Positions 9,716-20,334 of a stretch of 64,000 nt of DNA are shown here, one piece after another. The notes beneath the pieces were generated by a model, which saw only the letters and a program-made list of their open reading frames with translations, ran no database searches and was not told the DNA's origin. The position numbers were made by a program, and so were the translations under genes. Positions within the stretch are counted from its first letter, which is position 1. Each line of letters opens with the position of its first letter. The stretch comes from Malachius bipustulatus (Eukaryota; Arthropoda; Insecta; Coleoptera; Melyridae). Where the stretch lies: contig CAJUUM010000006.1 of NCBI GenBank assembly GCA_910589415.1, positions 1-64,000 on the forward strand, written 5' to 3'.

Positions 9716-12700
9716 ATACTCACTTTGCTGCATTAGCGGCCCACCAATGACCGTTAGCGGCTTACTAATGGCCGCTAGCGTTAATTTTTATTACTTTCTT
9801 GCAATCCTGGAATCCACACGCCAACTACGCTAGCGACACGCACTTGGGCTGCGTTAGCGGCCCTCCAATGACAGTTAGCGGCCCACCAATGGCCGCTAGC
9901 GTACATTTTTATTACTTTTATGCAATCCTGGAATCCACACGCCAACTGCGCTAGCGACACGCACTTGGGCTGCGTTAGCGGCCCACCAATGACCGTTAAC
10001 GGCCCACCAATGGCCGCTAGCGTCGCGATCTCCGTTCATTTTTATTACTTTCTTGCAATCCTAGAATCCACACGCCAACTACGCTAGCGACACTCACTTT
10101 TCTGCGTTAGCGGCTCATAAATGGCCGCTAGCGGCTCACAAATGGCTGCTAGCGGCTCACAAATGGCTGCTAGCGTTCATTTTTATTACTTTCATGCAAT
10201 CCTTGAATCCACACGCCAACTGCGCTAGCGACACGCACTTGGGCTGCGTTAGCGGCCCACCAATGACCGTTAGCGGCCCACCAATGGCCGCTAGCGTCGC
10301 GTTCTCCGTTGATTTTTATTACTTTTATGCAATAATGGAATCCACACGCCAACTGCGCTAGCGTCACGCACTTGGGCTGCGTTAGCGACCCACCAATGAC
10401 CGTTAGCGGCCCACCAATGGCCGCTAGCGTCTCGATCTCCGTTCATTTTTATTACTTTCTTGCAATCCTGGAATCCACACGCCAACTGCGCTAGCGACAC
10501 GCACTTGGGCTGCATTAGCGGCCCTCCAATGACAGTTAGCGGCCCACCAATGGCCGCTAGCGTACATTTTTATTACTTTTATGCAATCCTGGAATCCACA
10601 CGCCAACTGCGCTAGCGATACTGACTTTGCTGCGTTAGCGGCCCACCAATGACCGTTAGCGGCTTACCAATGGCCGCTAGCGTTAATTTTTATTACTTTC
10701 ATGCAATCCTTGTAAGCCACACGCCAACTGCACTAGCGACACGAACTTGGGCTGCGTTAGCGGCCCACCAATGACCGTTAGCGGCCCACCAATGGCCGCT
10801 AGCGTCGCGATCTCCATTCATTCTTATTACTTTTATGCAATCCTGGAATCCACACGCCAACTACGCTAGCGACACGCACTTGGGCTGCGTTAGCGGCCCT
10901 CCAATGACAGTTAGCGTCCCACCAATGGCCGCTAGCGTACATTTTTATCACTTTTATGCAATCCTGGAATCCACACGACAACTGCGCTAGCGACACGCAC
11001 TTGGGCTGCGTTAGCGGCCCACCAATGACCGTTAGCGGCCCACCAATGGCCGCTAGCGTCGCGATCTCCGTTCATTTTTATTACTTTTATGCAATCCTGT
11101 AATCCACACGCCAACTGCGCTAGCGACACTCACTTTTCTGCGTTAGCGGCTCATAAATGGACGCTAGCGGCTCACAAATGGCCGCTAGCGTTCATTTTTA
11201 TTACTTTCATGCAATCTTTGAATCCACACGCCAACTGCGCTAGCGACACGCACTTGGGCTGCGTTAGCGGCCCACCAATGGCCGCTAGCGTTGCGATCTC
11301 CGTTCATTTTTATTACTTTCTTGCAATCCTAGAATCCACACGCCAACTACGCTAGCGACACTCACTTTTCTGCGTTAGCGGCTCATAAATGGCCGCTAGC
11401 GGCTCACAAATGGCTGCTAGCGTTCATTTTTATTACTTTCATGCAATCCTTGAATCCACACGCCAACTGCGCTAGCGACACGCACTTGGGCTGCGTTAGC
11501 GGCCCACCAATGACCGTTAGCGGCCCACCATAGGCCGCTAGCGTCGCGATCTCCGTTGATTTTTATTACTTTTATGCAATAATGGAATCCACACGCCAAC
11601 TGCGCTAGCGTCACGGACTTGGGCTGCGTTAGCGACCCACCAATGACCGTTAGCGGCCCACCAATGGCCGCTAGCGTCGCGATCTCCGTTCATTTTTATT
11701 ACTTTCTTGCAATCCTGGAATCCACACGCCAACTGCGCTTGCGTCACGCACTTGGGCTGCATTAGCGGCCCACCAATGACCGTTAGCGGCTTACTAATGG
11801 CCGCTAGCGTTAATTTTTATTACTTTTATGCAAACCTGGAATCCACACGCCAACTACGCTAGCGACACGCACTTGGGCTGCGTTAGCGGCCCTCCAGTGA
11901 CAGTTAGCGGCCCACCAATGGCCGCTAGCGTACATTTTTATTACTTTTATGCAATCCTGGAATCCACACTCCAACTGCGCTAGCGACACGCACTTGGGCT
12001 GCGTTAGCGGCCCACCAATGTCCGTTAGCGGCCCACCAATGGCCGCTAGCGTCGCGATCTCCGTTCATTTTTATTACTTTCTTGCAATCCTAGAATCCAC
12101 ACGCCAACTACGCTAGCGACACTCACTTTTCTGCGTTAGCGGCTCATAAATGGCCGCTAGCGGCTCACAAATGGCTGCTAGCGGCTCACAAATGGCTGCT
12201 AGCGTTCATTTTTATTACTTTCATGCAATCCTTGAATCCACACGCCAACTGCGCTAGCGACACGCACTTGGGCTGCGTTAGCGGCCCTCCAATGACAGTT
12301 AGCGGCCCACCAATGGCCGCTAGCGTACATTTTTATTACTTTTATGCAATCCTGGAATCCACACGCCAACTGCGCTAGCGACACGCACTTGGACTGCGTT
12401 AGCGGCCCACCAATGACCGTTAGCGGCCCACCAATGGCCGCTAGCGTCGCGATCTCCGTTCATTTTTATTACTTTTATGCAATCCTGTAATCCACACGCC
12501 AACTGCGCTAGCGTCACGCACTTGGGCTGCGTTAGCGGCCCACCAATGACCGTTAGCGGCCCACCAATGGCCGCTAGCGTCGCGATCTCCGTTCATTTTT
12601 ATTACTTTCTTGCAATCCTGGAATCCACACGCCAACTGCGCTAGCGACACGCACTTGGGCTGCGTTAGCGGCCCTCCAATGACAGTTAGCGGCCCACCAA

Positions 12701-14319
12701 TGGCCGCTAGCGTACATTTTTATTACTTTTATGCAATCCTGGAATCCACACGCCAACTGCGCTAGCGACACGCACTTGGGCTGCGTTAGCGGCCCACCAA
12801 TGACCGTTAGCGGCCCACCAATGGCCGCTAGCGTCGCGATCTCCGTTCATTTTTATTACTTTCATGCAATCCTTGAATCCACACGCCAACTGCGCTAGCG
12901 ACACGCACTTGGGCTGCGTTAGCGGCCCACCAATGACCGTTAGCGGCCCACCAATGGCCGCTAGCGTCGCGATCTCCGTTCATTTTTATTACTTTCTTGC
13001 AATCCTAGAATCCACACGCCAACTACGCTAGCGACACTCACTTTTCTGCGTTAGCGGCTCATAAATGGCCACTAGCGGCTCACAAATGGCCGCTAGCGGC
13101 TCACAAATGGCCGCTAGCGTTCATTTTTATTACTTTTATGCAATAATGGAATCCACACGCCAACTGCGCTAGCGTCACGCACTCGGGCTGCGTTAGCTGC
13201 CCACCAATGACCGTTAGCGGCCCACCAATGGCCGCTATCGTCGCGATCTCCGTTCATTTTTATTACTTTCTTGCAATCCTAGAATCCACACGCCAACTAC
13301 GCTAGCGACACTCACTTTTCTGCGTTAGCGGCTCATAAATGGCCACTAGCGGCTCACAAATGGCCGCTAGCGGCTCACAAATGGCCGCTAGCGTTCATTT
13401 TTATTACTTTCATGCAATCTTTGAATCCACACGCCAACTGCGCTAGCGACACGCACTTGGGCTGCGTTAGCGGCCCACCAATGACCGTTAGCGGCCCACC
13501 AATGGCCGCTAGCGTCGCGATCTCCTTTGATTTTTATTACTTTTATGCAATAATGGAATCCACACGCCAACTGCGCTTGCGTCACGCACTTGGGCTGCGT
13601 TAGCGGCCCACCAATGACCGTTAGCGGCCCACCAATGGCCGCTGGCGTCGCGATCTCCGTTCATTTTTATTACTTTCTTGCAATCCTAGAATCCACACGC
13701 CAACTACGCTAGCGACACTCACTTTTCTGCATTAGCGGCTCATAAATGGCCGCTAGCGGCTCACAAATGGCCGCTAGCGGCTCACAAATGGCTGCTAGCG
13801 TTCATTTTTATTACTTTCATGCAATCCTTGAATCCACACGCCAACTGCGCTAGCGACACGCACTTGGGCTGCGTTAGCGGCCCACCAATGACCGTTAGCG
13901 GCCCACCAATGGCCGCTAGCGTCGCGATCTCCGTTGATTTTTATTACTTTTATGCAATAATGGAATCCACACGCCAACTGCGCTAGCGTCACGCACTTGG
14001 GCTGCGTTAGCGACCCACCAATGACCGTTAGCCGCCCACCAATGGCCGCTAGCGTCGCGATCTCCGTTCATTTTTATTACTTTCTTGCAATCCTGGAATC
14101 CACACGCCAACTGCGCTAGCGACACGCACTTGGGCTGCGTTAGCGGCCCTCCAATGACAGTTAGCGGACCACCAATGGCCGCTAGCGTACATTTTTATTA
14201 CTTTTATGCAATCCTGGAATCCACACGCCAACTGCGCTAGCGACACGCACTTGGACTGCGTTAGCGGCCCACCAATGACCGTTAGCGGCCCACCAATGGC
14301 CGCTAGCGTCGCGATCTCC
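9716..14319. repeat. Mixed block of ordinary monomers without long units
   Basis: 121-, 133- and 141-bp classes with many GGCTGCTAGCG and CTTGGACTGCG variants. Two internal echoes are visible. About 10025-10490 matches 11293-11737 (offset 1,268, then 1,247, the 21-bp step being one extra 21-mer). About 9830-10230 matches 11860-12260 (offset 2,029). No gene or other element is seen. Confidence 0.85.
11240..11351. repeat. 112-bp monomer, independent deletion
   Basis: It has a single 21-mer (CCACCAATGGCC) and a GTTGCGATCTCC variant of the 12-bp block. These differences from the units at 1942 and 6090 suggest a separate loss. Confidence 0.88.
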
Positions 14320-15000
14320 GTTGATTTTTATTACTTTTATGCAATAATGGAATCCACACGCCAACTGCGCTAGCGTCACGCACTTGGGCTGCGTTAGCGG
14401 CCCACCAATGACCGTTAGCGGCCCACCAATGGCCGCTAGCGTCGCGATCTCCGTTCGTTTTTATTACTTTCTTGCAATCCTGGAATCCACACGCCAACTG
14501 CGCTAGCGATACTCACTTTGCTACGTTAGCGGCCCACCAATGACCGTTAGCGGCCCACCAACGGCCGCTAGCGTCGCGATCTCCGTTGATTTTTATTACT
14601 TTTATGCAATAATGGAATCCACACGCCAACTGCGCTAGCGTCACGCACTTGGGCTGCGTTAGCGGCCCACCAATGACCGTTAGCGGCCCACCAATGGCCG
14701 CTAGCGTCGCGATCTCCGTTCATTTTTATTACTTTCTTGCAATCCTGGAATCCACACGCCAACTGCGCTAGCGATACTCACTTTGCTGCGTTAGCGGCCC
14801 ACCAATGACCGTTAGCGGCCCACCAATGGCCGCTAGCGTCGCGATCTCCGTTGATTTTTATTACTTTTATGCAATAATGGAATCCACACGCCAACTGCGC
14901 TAGCGTCACGCACTTGGGCTGCGTTAGCGGCCCACCAATGACCGTTAGCGGCCCACCAATGGCCGCTAGCGTCGCGATCTCCGTTCATTTTTATTACTTT
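14320..15000. repeat. 265-bp dimer array, about 2.5 copies
   Basis: A 133-bp unit (GTTGATTTTTATTAC, ATAATGG tail) alternates with a 132-bp unit (TTTCTTGCAATCC tail, GATACTCAC head). Dimers start at 14320, 14585 and 14850. The third breaks off when its second half switches to a TTTTATGCAATCC tail. Confidence 0.9.
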
Positions 15001-15153
15001 TATGCAATCCTGGAATCTACACGCCAACTACGCTAGCGACACGCACTTGGGCTGCGTTAGCGGCCCTCCAATGACAGTTAGCGGCCCACCAATGGCCGCT
15101 AGCGTACATTTTTATTACTTTTATGCAATCCTGGAATCCACACGCCAACTGCG

Positions 15154-15407
15154 CTAGCGACACGCACTTGGGTTGCGTTAGCGGGCCACCACTGACCGTT
15201 AGCGGCCCACCAATGGCCACTAGCTTTCATTTTTCGTTAGCGGGCAACAAAAGTGCGCCTTTTTTTGTTAGCAGCCCACCAATGGCGTTCATTTTTCGTT
15301 AGCGGCACACTAATGACCGTTAGCGGCCCACCACTGGCCGCTAGCGTCGCGAACTCCGTTCATTCTTATCACTTTTATGCAATCCTGGTATCCACACGCC
15401 AACTACG
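15154..15407. repeat. Long monomer L3 (254 bp, alpha)
   Basis: GGGTTGCG head and CACTAGCTTTCATTTTTCG link, with GGGCAACAAAAGTGCGCC; GTTAGCGGGC lineage. It shows a private GCGCCTTTTTTTGTTAGC and a GGTATCC tail. Confidence 0.9.
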
Positions 15408-15528
15408 CTAGCGACACACACTTGGGGTTCGTTAGCGGCCCACCAATGACAGCTAGCGTCCCACCAATGGCCGCTAGCGTACATTTTTATTACTTTTAGG
15501 CAATCCTGGAATCCACACGCCAACTGCG

Positions 15529-15670
15529 CTAGCGACACGCACTTGGGCTGCGTTAGCGGCCCACCAATGACCATTAGCGGCCCACAAATGGCCGCTAGGG
15601 GCACACAAATGGCCGCTAGCGTTCATTTTTATTACTTTCATGCAATCCTGGACTCCACACGCCAACTGCG
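15529..15670. repeat. Type example: 142-bp monomer with GCTAGGGGCAC variant
   Basis: Three 21-mers, the last beginning GCTAGGGGCACACAAATGG, and no 12-bp block. The G-run variant recurs as a marker downstream of many long monomers (for example near 19.07, 26.25, 30.02, 36.25, 40.57, 43.43, 45.71, 47.63, 51.37, 53.27, 55.95 and 56.99 kb). Confidence 0.9.
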
Positions 15671-15803
15671 ATAGCGACACGCACTTGGGCTGCGTTAGCG
15701 GCCCATCAATGACCGTAAGCGGCCCACCAATGGCCGCTAGCGTCGCGATCTCCGTTCATTTTTATTACTTTTATGCAATCCTGTAATCCACACGCCAACT
15801 GCG

Positions 15804-16057
15804 CTAGCGACACGCACTTGGGATGCGTTAGCGAACCACCAATGAACGTTAGCGGCCCACCAATTGCCACTAGCATTCATTTTTCGTTAGCGGGCAGCAA
15901 AAGTGCGCCATTTTTCGTTAGCGGCCCACCAATGGCGTTCATTTTTCGTTAGCGGCCCACCAATGACCGTTAGCGGCCCACCACTGGCCGCTAGCGTCGC
16001 GAACTCCGTTCATTCTTATTACTTTTAAGCAATCCTGGAATCCACACGCCAACTGCG
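15804..16057. repeat. Long monomer L4 (254 bp, beta)
   Basis: Beta features: TTAGCGAACCACCAATGAAC, ATTGCCACTAGCATTC, GGGCAGC and a TTTTAAGCAATCC tail. It starts 650 bp after L3. The head has a private GGGATGCG. Confidence 0.9.
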
Positions 16058-16345
16058 CTAGCGACACGCACATGGGCTGCGTTAGCGAACCACCAATGAC
16101 CGTTAGCGGCCCACCAATGGCCGCTAGCGTCGCGATCTCCGTTCATTTTTATTACTTTGATGCAATCCTGGAATCCACACGCCAACTGCGCTAGCGACAC
16201 GCACTCGGGCTGCGTTAGCTGCCCACCAATGACCGTTAGCGGCCCACCAATGGCCGCTATCGTCGCGATCTCCGTTCATTTTTATTACTTTCTTGCAATC
16301 CTAGAATCCACACGCCAACTACGCTAGCGACACTCACTTTTCTGC

Positions 16346-17999
16346 GTTAGCGGCTCACAAATGGCCGCTAGCGTTCATTTTTATTACTTTCATGCAATCC
16401 TTGAATCCACACGCCAACTGCGCTAGCGACACGCACTTGGGCTGCGTTAGCGGCCCACCAATGACCGTTAGCGGCCCACCAATGGCCGCTAGCGTCGCGA
16501 TCTCCATGCATTCTTATTACTTTTATGCAATCCTGGAATCCACACGCCAACTACGCTAGCGACACGCACTCGGGCTGCGTTAGCTGCCCACCAATGACCG
16601 TTAGCGGCCCACCAATGGCCGCTAGCGTCGCGATCTCCGTTCATTTTTATTACTTTCTTGCAATCCTGGAATCCACACGCCAACTGCGCTAGCGATACTC
16701 ACTTTGCTGCGTTAGCGGCCCACCAATGACCGTTAGCGGCTTACCAATGGCCGCTAGCGTTAATTTTTATTACTTTCATGCAATCCTGGAATCCACACGC
16801 CAACTGCACTAGCGACACGCACTTGGGCTGCGTTAGCGGCCCACCAATGACCGTTAGCGGCCCACCAATGGCCGCTAGCGTCGCGATCTCCATGCATTCT
16901 TATTACTTTTATGCAATCCTGGAATCCACACGCCAACTACGCTAGCGACACGCACTTGGGCTGCGTTAGCGGCCCTCCAATGACAGTTAGCGGCCCACCA
17001 ATGGCCGCTAGCGTACATTTTTATTACTTTTATGCAATCCTGGAATCCACACGCCAACTGCGCTAGCGACACGCACTTGGGCTGCGTTAGCGGCCCACCA
17101 ATGACCGTTAGCGGCCCACCAATGGCCGCTAGCGTCGCGATCTCCGTTCATTTTTATTACTTTTATGCAATCCTGTAATCCACACGCCAATTGCGCTAGC
17201 GACACTCACTTTTCTGCGTTAGCGGCTCATAAATGGTCGCTAGCGGCTCACAAATGGCCGCTAGCGTTCATTTTTATTACTTTCATGCAATCTTTGAATC
17301 CACACGCCAACTGCGCTAGCGTCACGCACTTGGGCTGCGTTAGCGGCCCACCAATGACCGTTAGCGGCCCACCAATGGCCGCTAGCGTCGCGATCTCCTT
17401 TGATTTTTATTACTTTCTTGCAATCCTGGAATCCACACGCCAACTGCGCTAGCTATACTCACTTTGCTGCGTTAGCGGCCCACCAATGACCGTTAGCGGC
17501 TTACCAATGGCCGCTAGCGTTAATTTTTATTACTTTTATGCAAACCTGGAATCCACACGCCAACTACGCTAGTGACACGCACTTGGGCTGCGTTAGCGGC
17601 CCTCCAATGCAAGTTAGCGGCCCACCAATGGCCGCTAGCGTACATTTTTATTACTTTTATGCAATCCTGGAATCCACACGCCAACTGCGCTAGCGACACG
17701 CACTTGGGCTGCGTTAGCGGCCCACCAATGACCGTTAGCGGCCCACCAATGGCCGCTAGCGTCGCGATCTCCGTTCATTTTTATTACTTTCTTGCAATCC
17801 TAGAATCCACACGCCAACTACGCTAGCGACACTCACTTTTCTGCGTTAGCGGCTCATAAATGGCCGCTAGCGGCTCACAAATGGCCGCTAGCGGCTCACA
17901 AATGACTGCTAGCGTTCATTTTTATTACTTTCATGCAATCCTTGAATCCACACGCCAACTGCGCTAGCGACACGCACTTGGGCTGCGTTAGCGGCCCAC
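16346..17999. repeat. Mixed monomers between the two copies of segment C
   Basis: About 16590-17105 matches 20776-21291 (offset 4,186) and carries the GATCTCCATGCATTCTTA arm that later spreads through 21-42 kb. This is the leftmost place where that arm occurs (16503 and 16887). Otherwise ordinary units, with a GCAAACCTGG tail near 17540. Confidence 0.83.
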
Positions 18000-18615
18000 C
18001 AATGACCGTTAGCGGCCCACCAATGGCCGCTAGCGTCGCGATCTCCGTTGATTTTTATTACTTTTATGCAATTATGGAATCCACACGCCAACTGCGCTAG
18101 CGTCACGCACTTGTGCTGCGTTAGCGGCCCACCAATGACCGTTAGCGGCCCACCAATGGCCGCTAGCGTCGCGATCTCCGTTCATTTTTATTACTTTCTT
18201 GCAATCCTGGAATCCACACGCCAACTGCGCTAGCGATACTCACTTTGCTGCGTTAGCGGCTCACCAATGACCGTTAGCGGCCCACCAATGGCCGCTAGCG
18301 TCACGATCTCCGTTGATTTTTATTACTTTCATGCAATAATGGAATCCACACGCCAACTGCGCTAGCGTCACGCACTTAGGCTGCGTTAGCGGCCCACCAA
18401 TGACCGTTACCGGCCCAACAATGGCCGCTAGCGTCGCGATCTCCGTTCATTTTTATTACTTTTATGCAATCCTGGAATCCACACGCCAACTACGCTAGCG
18501 ACACGCACTTGGGCTGCGTTAGCGGCCCTCCAATGACAGTTAGCGGCCCACCAATGGCCGCTAGCGTACATTTTTATTACTTTTATGCAATCCTGGAATC
18601 CACACGCCAACTGCG

Positions 18616-18869
18616 CTAGCGACACGCACTTGGGTTGCGTTAGCGGGCCACCACTGACCGTTAGCGGCCCACCAATGGCCACTAGCTTTCATTTTTCGTT
18701 AGCAGGCAACAAAAGTGCGCCATTTTTTGTTAGCAGCCCACCAATGGCGTTCATTTTTCGTTAGCGGCACACCAATGACCGTTAGCGGCCCACCACTGGC
18801 CGCTAGCGTCGCGAACTCCTTTCATTCTTATCACTTTTATGCAAAGCTGGAATCCACACGCCAACTACG
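18616..18869. repeat. Long monomer L5 (254 bp, alpha, AGCAGGC lineage)
   Basis: Corresponds to L3 in segment C. It differs by CGTTAGCAGGCAAC, which defines the lineage shared with L21, L26 and L29. The tail has a private GCAAAGCTGG. Confidence 0.9.
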
Positions 18870-19265
18870 CTAGCGACACACACTTGGGCTGCGTTAGCGG
18901 CCCACCAATGACAGCTAGCGTCCCACCAATGGCCGCTAGCGTACATTTTTATTACTTTTAGGCAATCCTGGAATCCACACGCCAACTGCGCTAGCGACAC
19001 GCACTTGGGCTGCGTTAGCGGCCCACCAATGACCATTAGCGGCCCACAAATGGCCGCTAGGGGCACACAAATGGCCGCTAGCGTTCATTTTTATTACTTT
19101 CATGCAATCCTGGAATCCACACGCCAACTGCGCTAGCGACACGCACTTGGGCTGCGTTAGCGGCCCATCAATGACCGTAAGCGGCCCACCAATAGCCGCT
19201 AGCGTCGCGATCTCCGTTCATTTTTATTACTTTTATGCAATCCTGTAATCCACACGCCAACTGCG

Positions 19266-19519
19266 CTAGCGACACGCACTTGGGCTGCGTTAGCGAACCA
19301 CCAATGAACGTTAGCGGCCCACCAATTGCCACTAGCATTCATTTTTCGTTAGCGGGCAGCAAAAGTGCGCCATTTTTCGTTAGCGGCCCACCAATGGCGT
19401 TCATTTTTCGTTAGCGGCCCACCAATGACCGTAAGCGGCCCACCACTGGCCGCTAGCGTCGCGAACTCCGTTCATTCTTATTACTTTTAAGCAATCCTGG
19501 AATCCACACGCCAACTGCG
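19266..19519. repeat. Long monomer L6 (254 bp, beta)
   Basis: Beta unit, counterpart of L4, 650 bp after L5. Private GACCGTAAGC in the late 21-mer. Confidence 0.9.
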
Positions 19520-19785
19520 CTAGCGACACCCACTTGGGCTGCGTTAGCGAACCACCAATAACCGTTAGCGGCCCACCAATGGCCGCTAGCGTCGCGATCT
19601 CCGTTCATTTTTATTACTTTGATGCAATCCTGGAATCCACACGCCAACTGCGCTAGCGACACGCACTCGGGCTGCGTTAGCTGCCCACCAATGACCGTTA
19701 GCGGCCCACCAAAGGCCGCTATCGTCGCGATCTCCGTTCATTTCTATTACTTTCTTGCAATCCTAGAATCCACACGCCAACTACG

Positions 19786-19947
19786 CTAGCGACACTCACT
19801 TTTCTGCGTTAGCGGCTCATAAATGGCCGCTAGCGGCTCACAAATGGCCGCTAGCGGCTCACAAATGGCCGCTAGCGGCTCACAAATGGCCGCTAGCGTT
19901 CATTTTTATTACTTTCATGCAATCCTTGAATCCACACGCCAACTGCA
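19786..19947. repeat. 162-bp monomer with four 21-mers
   Basis: It has the same ACTCACTTTTCT head, but four consecutive 21-bp subrepeats, the highest number I found. The corresponding unit of the sister segment near 27.7 kb has three, which accounts for the 21-bp step in offset (7,952 to 7,931) between those segments. Confidence 0.92.
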
Positions 19948-20080
19948 CTAGCGACACGCACTTGGGCTGCGTTAGCGGCCCACCAATGACCGTTAGCGGC
20001 CCACCAATGGCCGCTAGCGTCGCGATCTCCGTTCATTTTTATTACTTTTATGCAATCCTGCAATCCACACGCCAACTGCG

Positions 20081-20334
20081 CTAGCGACACGCACTTGGGA
20101 TGCGTTAGCGAACCACCAATGAACGTTAGCGGCCCACTAATTGCCACTAGCATTCATTTTTCGTTAGCGGGCAGCAAAAGTGCGCCATTTTTCGTTAGCG
20201 GCCCACCAATGGCGTTCATTTTTCGTTAGCGGCCCACCAATGACCGTTAGCGGCCCACCACTGGCCGCTAGCGTCGCGAACTCCGTTCATTCTTATTACT
20301 TTTAAGCAATCCTGGAATCCACACGCCAACTGCG
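20081..20334. repeat. Long monomer L7 (254 bp, beta)
   Basis: Beta unit with a GGGATGCG head and a CCCACTAATTGCCAC variant. It is followed by the GCACTCGGGC unit. Confidence 0.9.

Larger units (their letters stand above)
14540..16345. repeat. Dispersed segment C, copy 1 (1.8 kb)
   Basis: Matches 18000-19807 at a constant offset of 3,462 bp. The match includes two long monomers 650 bp apart and the GACCGTAAGC variant. Single-base differences are scattered, for example TTCGTTAGCGGC here for TGCGTTAGCGGC there. Confidence 0.88.
18000..19807. repeat. Dispersed segment C, copy 2
   Basis: Sister of 14540-16345, with the same pair of long monomers 650 bp apart. Its last part (from about 19255) is in turn the start of the segment shared with 27.2 kb. 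Confidence 0.88.
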
